A stretch of DNA of 64,000 bases from IDS-8 sp040902105 (GTDB lineage Bacteria; Pseudomonadota; Gammaproteobacteria; Steroidobacterales; Woeseiaceae): positions 37,795 through 101,794 of the forward strand of contig JBBDXW010000054.1 of assembly GCA_040902105.1 (NCBI GenBank), read 5' to 3'. Under the pieces are notes generated by a model. It was not told the origin of the DNA, did no database searches, and worked only from the letters and a program-made list of their open reading frames with translations. Below, piece by piece: positions 37,205 through 45,052 of this stretch. The translations under genes were made by a program, and so were the position numbers. The first letter of the stretch is position 1. The number at the start of each line of letters is the position of its first letter.

Positions 37205-38311
37205 GTGCGCGTTTCGTTCGCGAAGGTTCTCGGAATTTTGCTCGCTTTTCCGGTGGCGGCGTTCGCCGTCGAGCCGGAGACGGCCGGGCGCGTCATGCTC
37301 GGCCAGCCTACCCCCGCCTGGTTCCTGATCAAGGGTTCGAGCGGCAGCTACCTCTATGACGGTGACACCGGGGATATGCAGGGACTCATCTCGCACGACT
37401 GGTACACGCCGGCAATCGAGCCGAACATCGACAAGGGGGAGTTCTACCTCGCAGAATCGTTTTACTCCCGCGGCGTTCGCGGCACACGCACCGATGTCGT
37501 CACGATCGTCGACCTAGAGACGCTGTCGACCAGGTCCGAAATCGCAATTCCTGCCAAGACTGCGCCGGCGGCGCTCCGGCATTACATCGGCCTGCTGGGC
37601 GACCGCCGGCACCTGGCGGTGTTCAACATGACGCCTGCGCAGTCCGTATCGATCGTGGATGTCGTCGACTTGCGCTTCGTCGGCGAGGTCTCGACGCCAG
37701 GGTGCGCAATTATCATGCCGACTGGCGATCGGGCGTTTGCCATGATCTGCGGCGATGGCACGCTCCAGCTCATCGGGCTGGACGAGGAAGGCAAAGAGGC
37801 ATCACGCAACCGCAGCAAATCCTTTTTTGTGGTCGAGGAAGACCCGGTAATTGCCTTGCCGCTCGAGACGGAGGATGGCTGGCTGCTCGTGACGCACGAC
37901 GGCAGAGCGTTCGACGTAAACGTCAAAGAGCAGGAGATACGTGTCGGGCTGCCGTGGTGGCTGATAAGCGAGGAAGATCGATCCGAGCGATGGCGGCCCG
38001 GAGGGGCTCAGCCGCTCACCTTGCATCGACGCACAAACCTGCTGTACGTGCTCATGCACCAGGGTGCTGTCGATACGCACGGGGAGCCGGGCACCGAAAT
38101 TCGTATCATTGATACCGCGCGCCGGCGGGCGATCGGCCGCCTGGATCTCGAGAGCCCGGCAAACCATATTCTGGTCAGTGATGAAGCGCAACCCAAGCTC
38201 TACGTCTTCGGCGGAGATGGCAAGTTGCACATCCATGATGCGCTTACGCTCGCCAGACTCCGAACGATAGACGAGCCGGGCCCAGGCCCTTCGCTGTTGC
38301 AGGGATTGTGA
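37205..38311 (+). CDS. Aromatic amine/methylamine dehydrogenase large subunit (AauB/MauB family)
   Basis: A 368-residue periplasmic beta-propeller with a Sec signal (FAKVLGILLAFPVAAFA). YLYDGDTGDMQGLISHDWYT, VVTIVDLETLSTRSEI and the closing LARLRTIDEPGPGPSLLQGL follow the propeller repeat of the TTQ amine dehydrogenase heavy chain. GTG at 37205 follows a run of Gs that can act as ribosome site. It is the first gene of five tightly packed genes whose order (large subunit, MauE, MauD, light chain, cytochrome c) matches known aau and mau operons. The heavy chain forms the substrate channel and holds the light chain. Whether the substrate is methylamine or an arylamine cannot be told. Confidence 0.85.
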   Translation: MRVSFAKVLGILLAFPVAAFAVEPETAGRVMLGQPTPAWFLIKGSSGSYLYDGDTGDMQGLISHDWYTPAIEPNIDKGEFYLAESFYSRGVRGTRTDVVTIVDLETLSTRSEIAIPAKTAPAALRHYIGLLGDRRHLAVFNMTPAQSVSIVDVVDLRFVGEVSTPGCAIIMPTGDRAFAMICGDGTLQLIGLDEEGKEASRNRSKSFFVVEEDPVIALPLETEDGWLLVTHDGRAFDVNVKEQEIRVGLPWWLISEEDRSERWRPGGAQPLTLHRRTNLLYVLMHQGAVDTHGEPGTEIRIIDTARRRAIGRLDLESPANHILVSDEAQPKLYVFGGDGKLHIHDALTLARLRTIDEPGPGPSLLQGL

Positions 38312-38314
38312 GAG

Positions 38315-38869
38315 GTGGATCCGCTTTTCATCAAAACCGCTTCAATCGGGTTTGCAACGCTGCTGCTACTTGCGGCACGTCATAAACTGGTGAAGTTTGC
38401 GGCTTTCAGGGAAACACTTCACGAGTACCGGCTGCTGCCACCGACAATCGTGACACCGGCGGCCTGTGCAATCATCTGTGCCGAGTTTCTCATTGCCCTC
38501 GGCTGGCTCATGACGTTGGCGGGCGCTGCTCCAGCAATGATTGCAGCCGGCTCAACAGTCGGACTGCTTTGGACCTACACCTTCGCGATCGCCGCCAACC
38601 TGTGGCGGGGGCGCCGTTACGTGAGCTGCGGCTGCAGCCTTTCCGAGGGCACAGGCGAATACCTCTCATGGGGTCTGGTCATCCGCAATGGCATGCTCAT
38701 ATGCGTGGCCTTGATCACCATGCTGCCTGCGCTGCCTCGAGCGATGCGCAACGGCGGCTATGCAACGATCTTCGTCGCGTTGCTCGCCTCGGCGCTGCTG
38801 TATACGGCCGGCGCACAGCTGTTGCGGAATGCCGCGGCGATCGGCACATGGAGGCACAGCCGTGAGTGA
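38315..38869 (+). CDS. mauE: MauE-family membrane protein for TTQ dehydrogenase maturation
   Basis: A 184-residue protein with four to five hydrophobic segments, resembling the MauE/DoxX-like family. The conserved YVSCGCSLSEGTGEYLSWGL carries the cysteine pair and precedes the last helices. MauE and MauD are needed for disulfide formation in the light chain. GTG at 38315 begins three bases after the large-subunit stop, so translation is probably coupled. It overlaps the next gene by eight bases. The name rests on the operon position and the CxC-containing membrane topology. Confidence 0.82.
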   Translation: MDPLFIKTASIGFATLLLLAARHKLVKFAAFRETLHEYRLLPPTIVTPAACAIICAEFLIALGWLMTLAGAAPAMIAAGSTVGLLWTYTFAIAANLWRGRRYVSCGCSLSEGTGEYLSWGLVIRNGMLICVALITMLPALPRAMRNGGYATIFVALLASALLYTAGAQLLRNAAAIGTWRHSRE

Positions 38870-39506
38870 GACACTACTGGTCTCCAACGCTATTCTGTGG
38901 TGCCTCGTGATCGCACTCGCCGTCATCGTCGTGGCGCTGGCCAGGCAGGTCGGGGTCCTCCACGAGCGCGTGGCGCCGGCGGGTGCCCTGATGCCGACCA
39001 ACGGCCCCAAGGTTGGGGAGCTGACGGCAGCGCAGGTATATACCGATCTGCAGGGTGCGGCTGTAACCATTGGCGGCGCGAGCGCGGAGGGGACTGCAAC
39101 GCTCGTTCTCTGGGTTTCCCCGACGTGTCCGGTCTGCCGAATGCTCCTGCCGACGGCTATATCGCTCGCAAAGCGCGAACGGCTACGGCTCGTATTGGCC
39201 AGTGACGGTGAGAACATTGCACAGCATCGGGCGTATGTCGCGGACCTGGCGCTCGATTCCTGCCCCTATATCGTGTCGCAGGCGCTCGGTATGGATTATG
39301 CGGTCAGCAAGCTGCCGTTTGCGGTTTTGATCGGTATCGACGGAGTTCTCGCCAGCAAAGGCCTCGTGAATACGCGAGAGCATCTCGAGAGCCTGTGCGA
39401 GTCGATGGGTTCGGGCATTGCCAGCCTCCAGGATTATGCGCGGCTCCACCGGGAGGTGAACGACGATCTGCGCGCAGAGGGCGTCGCAAAGGAAAATACT
39501 GCATGA
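38862..39506 (+). CDS. mauD: MauD-like membrane-anchored thioredoxin-fold protein
   Basis: A 214-residue protein with one N-terminal membrane helix (AILWCLVIALAVIVVALA) and a periplasmic thioredoxin fold. The redox motif is CPVC in WVSPTCPVCRMLLP, and the cis-proline is in SKLPFAVLIG. With MauE it should form or shuffle the many disulfides of the light chain. GTG at 38862 has GGAGG seven bases upstream and overlaps the MauE stop. The following light chain overlaps by four bases (ATGA). Confidence 0.85.
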   Translation: MSETLLVSNAILWCLVIALAVIVVALARQVGVLHERVAPAGALMPTNGPKVGELTAAQVYTDLQGAAVTIGGASAEGTATLVLWVSPTCPVCRMLLPTAISLAKRERLRLVLASDGENIAQHRAYVADLALDSCPYIVSQALGMDYAVSKLPFAVLIGIDGVLASKGLVNTREHLESLCESMGSGIASLQDYARLHREVNDDLRAEGVAKENTA

Positions 39507-40039
39507 AGCCTCCTTATCGATCACGTCTGCTCCGTTCTTTCGATGAAATGACGGCGACCCACAGCCGTTTGCTTGCACGGCGAACGTCGCGTCGCAGCTT
39601 CATCGCCCGGGTTGGCGCCCTGTTCGTTGGTGCCGCCACGGTGCCGCTGTTGCCGGTTGCGCGCTCGTTCGCCGCGGACCGTGTAGAGGAGATCGGCGAT
39701 CCGGAGAGTTGCGATTACTGGCGCTACTGTGCAATCGACGGGACACTCTGCAGCTGCTGTGGCGGTCGGTACGACGCCTGCCCGCCGGGCGCCGAAGTAT
39801 CGCCGGTCACCTGGGTCGGCACCTGCCGCAACCCGGTCGACGACAAAGATTATCTGATCTCTTACAACGACTGCTGCGGCAAGTCCATCTGCAACCGCTG
39901 CAGTTGCTACAACACGCAACGTGAGCGGCCGGTGTATTACCCGGCGAAGAGCGGCTTGGTATTGTGGTGCTTTGGTACCGAGAGCCACGCCTATCACTGC
40001 ACGCTCGCCGTGGTGCTCGGTGAGGCAGGCGCGGAATAA
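39503..40039 (+). CDS. Aromatic amine/methylamine dehydrogenase light chain (TTQ subunit, AauA/MauA family)
   Basis: A 178-residue precursor with a long twin-arginine-type leader (RRTSRRSFIARVGALF, about residues 26-41). The mature part is cysteine-rich (14 Cys). Counting from methylamine dehydrogenase, the two tryptophans that form TTQ are W104 (VTWVGTC) and W155 (LVLWCFG), 51 residues apart as in the Paracoccus enzyme. The essential Asp of TTQ formation matches D123 (SYNDCCG) and the earlier Asp D79 (CAIDG). It oxidises primary amines to aldehyde and ammonia in the periplasm. TTQ formation normally needs the dihaem enzyme MauG in mau systems; no such gene is in this window. Confidence 0.9.
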   Translation: MKPPYRSRLLRSFDEMTATHSRLLARRTSRRSFIARVGALFVGAATVPLLPVARSFAADRVEEIGDPESCDYWRYCAIDGTLCSCCGGRYDACPPGAEVSPVTWVGTCRNPVDDKDYLISYNDCCGKSICNRCSCYNTQRERPVYYPAKSGLVLWCFGTESHAYHCTLAVVLGEAGAE

Positions 40040-40041
40040 TC

Positions 40042-40443
40042 ATGTCTCCTCGCCTGTGGATGGCTGTTGCTCTGTTCTTTGCAGGCGCGGCGCAGGCTGC
40101 ATCGGCCGACCCGAAGGCCGACTACCTGCTGCACTGCGGCGGCTGCCATCGCCCGGATGCATCCGGCGTGTCGCCCTCAGTGCCGCCTCTCGCCGGCACG
40201 CTCGGCCGCATCGTCGCAACAGCGGAAGGGCGAGATTACATCGTGCGGGTGCCAGGCGCCTCACAGACTCCGCTATCCGATGATGCGCTCGCGGCGGTGA
40301 TGAACTGGGTGCTTCGTAATTTCAACGCAGACACCTTGCCGGCCGATTTCGAGTCACTGACCGGGCGGGAGGTCGGGCGGTCGCGGCGGAACGTACTCGC
40401 CGATCCACAGAAGATGCGCGAATCGCTCTGGCCGGACTATTGA
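40042..40443 (+). CDS. Periplasmic monohaem cytochrome c, amine dehydrogenase partner
   Basis: A 133-residue class I cytochrome c with a Sec signal (LWMAVALFFAGAAQA) and a haem site HCGGCH at residues 31-36. The later PGASQTPLSDDALAAVMNWV contains methionine candidates for the sixth ligand. The ATG lies two bases after the light-chain stop. It is probably the electron acceptor, in the role that azurin or amicyanin plays elsewhere. No blue copper protein gene is present. It ends the operon; the 121 bases to the convergent GcvT-like gene hold a possible hairpin at 40453-40485. Confidence 0.83.
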   Translation: MSPRLWMAVALFFAGAAQAASADPKADYLLHCGGCHRPDASGVSPSVPPLAGTLGRIVATAEGRDYIVRVPGASQTPLSDDALAAVMNWVLRNFNADTLPADFESLTGREVGRSRRNVLADPQKMRESLWPDY

Positions 40444-40452
40444 GATCCGGTC

Positions 40453-40485
40453 GGTCGGGCAATTGTATTCCGGGCTCTGCCGACC
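40453..40485. terminator. Possible hairpin between convergent genes
   Basis: GGTCGGGCA at 40453-40461 can pair with TGCCGACC at 40478-40485 with one bulged G and a 16-base loop. It lies between the cytochrome c stop and the end of the minus-strand GcvT-like gene. There is no T-run, so factor-independent termination is doubtful. Confidence 0.25.
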
Positions 40486-40564
40486 AAGCGTCTCCAGGTG
40501 ACTGTTGAAACCATAGCCGACTGCGACAACGACACGTCGGAGTTAAGGCCGGGTCGACTTCGCG

Positions 40565-41761
40565 TCAGTAATGCCGCGGAGGAGTTTCAGACCTGTGGTC
40601 AGGAATGTAGAAAGGCTTTGCGTGCGTTCTGCATCGAGCCCAGGTCGCGTGCCACTGCAACTCACGCTGGTACTCGATTCGCGCCCACATGCCTTGTGAG
40701 AGCCGACCGCCCCTCAGCTCGAGTTCGGCCAGTGCGATGTTGACCTTGAGTATGGGCGACCATGTGGCGGCCTTGACTTCGCCGATCTTCATGCCGTTTT
40801 GCCGATCGTAAACGAGAGAGCTGTTGACCGGCTTGTTGCCGTCGATGACGATTTTGGTCAGGCGCCGCTCGGCTGGAAGCGCATGCTCGGCGAGCAGAGC
40901 TCGTCGGCCAGTAAAATGGCCTTTCTCCAAGTTGACGGCCCAGCCGAGCCCGACCTCGTACGGTGAACGATCGTAGCCGCTGCGAATGGTCGAGCCAGCG
41001 GTATTGAAGTCGAAGCCGGGCATGATAAAGCCGGCCTCGATTCGCACCATTTCGAGCGCAGAGAGCCCCATCGGACAAACGTCATAACGCCCGCGTACTG
41101 CGAAGATCGCATCCCAGATTTCGAGCGCACCTGTGCGATTCATCCACAGCTCGTAACCGAGGTCACCTGTGTAGCCGGTGCGCGAAACGGTGACAGGAAC
41201 GCGTCCGCATTGTCGTGTCGCGACGTCAAAAGGCTTCAAGTTCTGCAGGTCTCCTATTCCCGCGGCGTCCAGCACCGAGTACGAGGTCGGGCCCTGGACG
41301 GCGAGCGCAGCCACGTCTGCTGTCTCGACTTCGATTCCAACGTCGAATCCGGTCGATGAGATTCGCAGCCAGTCGAGCTGGTGGTGCTGCGAGCAGAGAC
41401 GATAGTCGTTCTCGCCGAACTGGAACAGCGTACCGTCATCGATGACCTTGCCGTCGTCGTTGCACCACACTACGTAGGTGACCCGGCCGGGTCGCAATTT
41501 GGAGATATCACGGGTGACGAGCCGATCGAGAAAGGCACAGGCGCCCCTACCCGTGATGCGGTATTTTTCCATGGGCGTGAGATCCATCACCGAGCAGCCG
41601 CTGCGAACTGCGAAGTATTCGGTCGAGAGCTTGTCGACCACTCGTGCGACCTTGTAAGTGTTCCAGGACATCCAATCCTCGGTCGTCGAGAGGGCGACGA
41701 ACCGGTCATGGAACGGCGTGCGTTGCAACGCCTGCCGAAAGTGTTCCGGGGCTATCGTCAT
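40565..41761 (-). CDS. GcvT-like aminomethyltransferase / folate-dependent demethylase family (cassette A)
   Basis: A 398-residue GcvT-fold protein. VMDLTPMEKYRITGRGACAF and LDRLVTRDI form the N-terminal folate-binding part; VQGPTS and SRTGYTGDLGYELWM are the family's central signatures, and the C-terminal barrel includes KVNIALAELELRGGRL. Such proteins pass a one-carbon unit from a substrate amine, sulfide or ether to tetrahydrofolate. The start codon at 41761 overlaps the stop of the upstream flavoprotein by one base (TGATG). It is the last gene of cassette A. The ending SETPPRHY resembles ATPPPDY of the second copy at 48065-49270. Confidence 0.82.
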   Translation of the reverse strand: MTIAPEHFRQALQRTPFHDRFVALSTTEDWMSWNTYKVARVVDKLSTEYFAVRSGCSVMDLTPMEKYRITGRGACAFLDRLVTRDISKLRPGRVTYVVWCNDDGKVIDDGTLFQFGENDYRLCSQHHQLDWLRISSTGFDVGIEVETADVAALAVQGPTSYSVLDAAGIGDLQNLKPFDVATRQCGRVPVTVSRTGYTGDLGYELWMNRTGALEIWDAIFAVRGRYDVCPMGLSALEMVRIEAGFIMPGFDFNTAGSTIRSGYDRSPYEVGLGWAVNLEKGHFTGRRALLAEHALPAERRLTKIVIDGNKPVNSSLVYDRQNGMKIGEVKAATWSPILKVNIALAELELRGGRLSQGMWARIEYQRELQWHATWARCRTHAKPFYIPDHRSETPPRHY

Positions 41762-43308
41762 CACGTTTTTCCCAGCTCGAGGATACGCCGTGCCGCATTT
41801 CGACCGGGCAGGCCGGTAAGCCCGCCGCCCGGGTGGGATCCCGAGCCGCAGAGGAAAAGGCCGCCGATCGGTGTGTCGTACTGGGCAGCGCCATAAAGGG
41901 GACGCAGCATGAAAGACTGGTGGATCGAGAGTTCCCCATGATGCCAGTGACCACGCATTGCCCCGTAGTCCGCCTCGATATCGCGCGGCGACAGGAATTG
42001 GTGTTCGACGATCAGCGACTCGATGCCGGGCGCGTACTCGTCGAGCAAGGCGATGACTCTCTTCGTGAATGCGGACTTACGAGCTTCCGAATCCTCCCGG
42101 AGATCATAAGGAACGAAGGCGACGTTCACCGACATCACGTGATGGCCGGCCGGCGCCAGGTCCGTGTCCCCGAGGCTCGGTATTGCGATGTCGAGGACGG
42201 GTTGCTCCGGGTACTCCCCGTATTTGGACGCGTTGAACGCATGCTCGACGTACCGCAGGGAGGGCGCGACGAGCAGGCGATTGCCGAGCTCCGGCTCGGG
42301 CAATCCGCGAAATGCCGGCTTGTCCCGCAGGGCCAGCAACAGCTTCGCCACGACGCCCGAGCCCCGGATCTGGCCTACACGGTTGCCGAACATCGCGTCG
42401 AGCTGCGGGAGGCCGACCAGTTCCGTGAACGTGGAGCGCGGATCCACGCCGGAGACGGTCAGGTCCGCTGCCAGCTTTTCCCCGCTGGCCAGCTCCGCGC
42501 CCGTTGCACGGCCAGCTTCGACCAGGATCCTGCGGACGGCAGCACGATGCCGTATCGTCGCGCCGGCTGCTTCCGCGGCACTCGCCAGCGCCTGCATCGA
42601 GCCGGAGGACGGGATTGAAAGCGGGCCGTTCAACGCGCCCTGCAGCCACTGCAGCCAGGTGAGCACCGTGCCTGGCGTACGTGGGCACATGGCACTCCCC
42701 AGTATGGCTTCGGCCGCGATCGCGCCCTTCAGGCGGTCGTCGACGAAGGTATCGCTCAGGACGTCATGCATGTTGATCCCGGCAACCCGCAGCAGTTCGT
42801 ACATCGAATCTCGCCCCAGCTTCACGCGCAGATTCCAGCCGAGGCGCATCAGCGTCCACTTGTCTCGAAACGGCGTTTCTTTGAGGCGTGGCGGACTGCT
42901 GTCGAACAGTGGCTGCATGGCCCTGGCAAACGACAGGTACCGATTTCGGAAAGGCGGGTATGAATCCGCATCCGCTCGCGGCACGTCCTGGCCCGAGATA
43001 CCCGCGTTGCCGAACGACAGGTGCCGGCCGTTCCCTGCAAGAGAGGTCGTGTTGATTGGCGCGCCCGGCGCATAGCCATGCCGATCGAGTTCGAGCTCGC
43101 GGCGTATGCCGGGCGCAAACGGATAGGCCACGTGGACGAGGCCGGGGAAGTGATAGCCTCCGCGAATGCTCCGGGTCCCCGCCATGCCGCCGGGTCCGGG
43201 GGCGGACTCGAGGACCAGCGTTTTCTTTCCGGCGCGGGCCAGGTAGGCGGCACAAACCAGGCCGTTGTGGCCGGCGCCGACCACAATAGCGTCGAGATGT
43301 TCAGTCAT
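41761..43308 (-). CDS. CrtI/PYROXD2-like FAD-dependent oxidoreductase (subtype Y, cassette A)
   Basis: A 515-residue flavoprotein with AIVVGAGHNGLVCAAYLARA at its N-terminus and LVLESAPGPGGMAG next. It differs from subtype X in having GLVCAAYL instead of GLTNAA and in its second half, where SSGSMQALASAAEAAGATIR lies in the FAD domain. The closure is LFLCGSGSHPGGGLTGLPGR. No export signal is present. The ATG at 43308 overlaps the upstream subtype X stop by eight bases, and its own stop overlaps the GcvT-like start, so all three are translationally coupled. The pair may work as a heteromer or on successive steps. Confidence 0.84.
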   Translation of the reverse strand: MTEHLDAIVVGAGHNGLVCAAYLARAGKKTLVLESAPGPGGMAGTRSIRGGYHFPGLVHVAYPFAPGIRRELELDRHGYAPGAPINTTSLAGNGRHLSFGNAGISGQDVPRADADSYPPFRNRYLSFARAMQPLFDSSPPRLKETPFRDKWTLMRLGWNLRVKLGRDSMYELLRVAGINMHDVLSDTFVDDRLKGAIAAEAILGSAMCPRTPGTVLTWLQWLQGALNGPLSIPSSGSMQALASAAEAAGATIRHRAAVRRILVEAGRATGAELASGEKLAADLTVSGVDPRSTFTELVGLPQLDAMFGNRVGQIRGSGVVAKLLLALRDKPAFRGLPEPELGNRLLVAPSLRYVEHAFNASKYGEYPEQPVLDIAIPSLGDTDLAPAGHHVMSVNVAFVPYDLREDSEARKSAFTKRVIALLDEYAPGIESLIVEHQFLSPRDIEADYGAMRGHWHHGELSIHQSFMLRPLYGAAQYDTPIGGLFLCGSGSHPGGGLTGLPGRNAARRILELGKT

Positions 43309-44914
43309 CGCTGAATTCTTCCGGTGTCGTGTCGTTCTTGCGCAGGTCGTGAAGAATTTCCCGCGCCGCATTAGTGCCGGGTGCCCCCATGACACCCCCG
43401 CCCGGATGAGTCGAGGACCCGCACATGTACATGCCCCTGACCGGCCCGCGGTATTGTGCGTAACCCGGAAAAGGTCGATTGAACAACAACTGGTCAAAGG
43501 TGAGCTCGCCCTGGAAGATATTGCCTTCCGTCAGCCCGACCTCGTCTTCGAGTTCCCGGGGCGTGCGCACCTCGGCGTGCAGCAGCAGGCTCTTGAAGTC
43601 GGGACTGTAATCCGCGATCTGGTCGAGGACGACCCGGCCGAAGCGATCTCGCTTTTCGTCCGTCCAGCCGCCTTCCGGTTCCACCGGACAGTACTGGACG
43701 AATACCGTCATCATATGCTTGCCGGGCGGTGCCAGCGTGGGGTCGTACTGGGAAGGAATCAGCATGTCGCAGTACGGATCTTCCGACCAGCGGTCGTCTT
43801 TCCAGTCGTCGTACGCCTTCTCGAGGCGCATCAGGGTGTCCGTGAAATGCATGTGCCCGCGTGTCAGCGGTGAGCCTTCGGGCAGCGCCGGGAAGCTCGG
43901 CAGCCCGTCCAGGGCGATGTTCAGCTTGCCGGACGACCCCCGGATCTTGAATTGCCGCGCTCGCTTCAGGAGCAGTGGTGGCACGTCGGTTTCGTCGAAC
44001 AGCTTCGTGTAGGTCCTTCGCGCATCCAGGTTCGATACTACGACTCGTGCCGTTATCGCCTCACCGGAAGACAGCACCACTCCCCGGGCACGCTTGCCCG
44101 ATACGAGAATGCGGGTCACTTCGGCGCCGGTGCGGATTTCGCCACCATACGACCGAAACGCCGATGCTAATGCGCCCGAAATCGCACCCATGCCGCCCCG
44201 CGCGAACCCCCACGCGCCGATGTTACCGTCGACTTCTCCCATCGCATGGTGCAAAAGGACATAGGCCGTACCGGGTGAGTAGACACCAAGACCCGTCCCG
44301 ATGATGCTGCCGCCGGAGTAATGCGCGAGGATCGTCTCATTCTCGAAATAGTTTTCGAGGTATTCGGCGATCGCCATGGTAAAGAAGCGAATGAACTCGT
44401 AAAGGTGCGCTTCGCTGAGCTCGTGAAACTTCTTCAGCAACCAGGCGAATTCAAAGGCATCCCGGGGGCGCAGGGATCCGGGATCCGGCGGCGTCCGCAA
44501 CAGAAAGCTCCGGATCAGCTTGCACCAGCGCAGGACATCGGCATCGAAGCGGATGGCCGCATCCGCGTCGCGATGACTGTGGCGCATGAGCTCCCGGCGC
44601 CGAACGTTCGGATTGGAGTAGCTGCCGAAGTAATCTCCGTTTTGCTTGAAGGTCATGCTGCTCACGAGCGGTATGACTTTCAGGCCGTGGCGGCCGAGGT
44701 CGAGGGCGTTGTAGATTTCCGGGCGGAACAGGCTGCAGACATAGGAACAGTTCGAGTATTTCCAGCCCTTGTGCAGCTCACGGCTGACCGTTGCGCCGCC
44801 GATATACGGATTTCTTTCCGCGACGAGCACGCGCAGTCCGGCCCGGGCCAGAAAGGCGGCATTTGTCAGGCCGTTATGGCCGGCGCCGATGACGACCGCA
44901 TCATACTGGTTCAT
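43301..44914 (-). CDS. CrtI/PYROXD2-like FAD-dependent oxidoreductase (subtype X, cassette A)
   Basis: A 537-residue flavoprotein, closest in the window to 3242-4858 and 49263-50882. AVVIGAGHNGLTNAAFLARA begins it, WKYSNCSYVCSLFRPEIYNA is the subtype X block, and YMCGSSTHPGGGVMGAPG the closure. ATG at 44914 matches the paralogs' N-termini; a GTG at 44941 would add nine residues but has no site. It is the first gene of cassette A (subtype X, subtype Y, GcvT-like), transcribed divergently from the spermidine-dehydrogenase-like gene at 45053, only 138 bases away. Confidence 0.85.
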   Translation of the reverse strand: MNQYDAVVIGAGHNGLTNAAFLARAGLRVLVAERNPYIGGATVSRELHKGWKYSNCSYVCSLFRPEIYNALDLGRHGLKVIPLVSSMTFKQNGDYFGSYSNPNVRRRELMRHSHRDADAAIRFDADVLRWCKLIRSFLLRTPPDPGSLRPRDAFEFAWLLKKFHELSEAHLYEFIRFFTMAIAEYLENYFENETILAHYSGGSIIGTGLGVYSPGTAYVLLHHAMGEVDGNIGAWGFARGGMGAISGALASAFRSYGGEIRTGAEVTRILVSGKRARGVVLSSGEAITARVVVSNLDARRTYTKLFDETDVPPLLLKRARQFKIRGSSGKLNIALDGLPSFPALPEGSPLTRGHMHFTDTLMRLEKAYDDWKDDRWSEDPYCDMLIPSQYDPTLAPPGKHMMTVFVQYCPVEPEGGWTDEKRDRFGRVVLDQIADYSPDFKSLLLHAEVRTPRELEDEVGLTEGNIFQGELTFDQLLFNRPFPGYAQYRGPVRGMYMCGSSTHPGGGVMGAPGTNAAREILHDLRKNDTTPEEFSDD

Positions 44915-45052
44915 TCGGGAGAGAGGATCTCTTTTATTCACGGGGCCGCGGCCGCGGCAGTGTAGCGCAGCTTACCGGACGGTGTCCGTTGAGCGTATAG
45001 GCGCGGTGGTTCGGGCCTACCGGATACTTAGAATAGCCGGAGGAGGGTGCCT

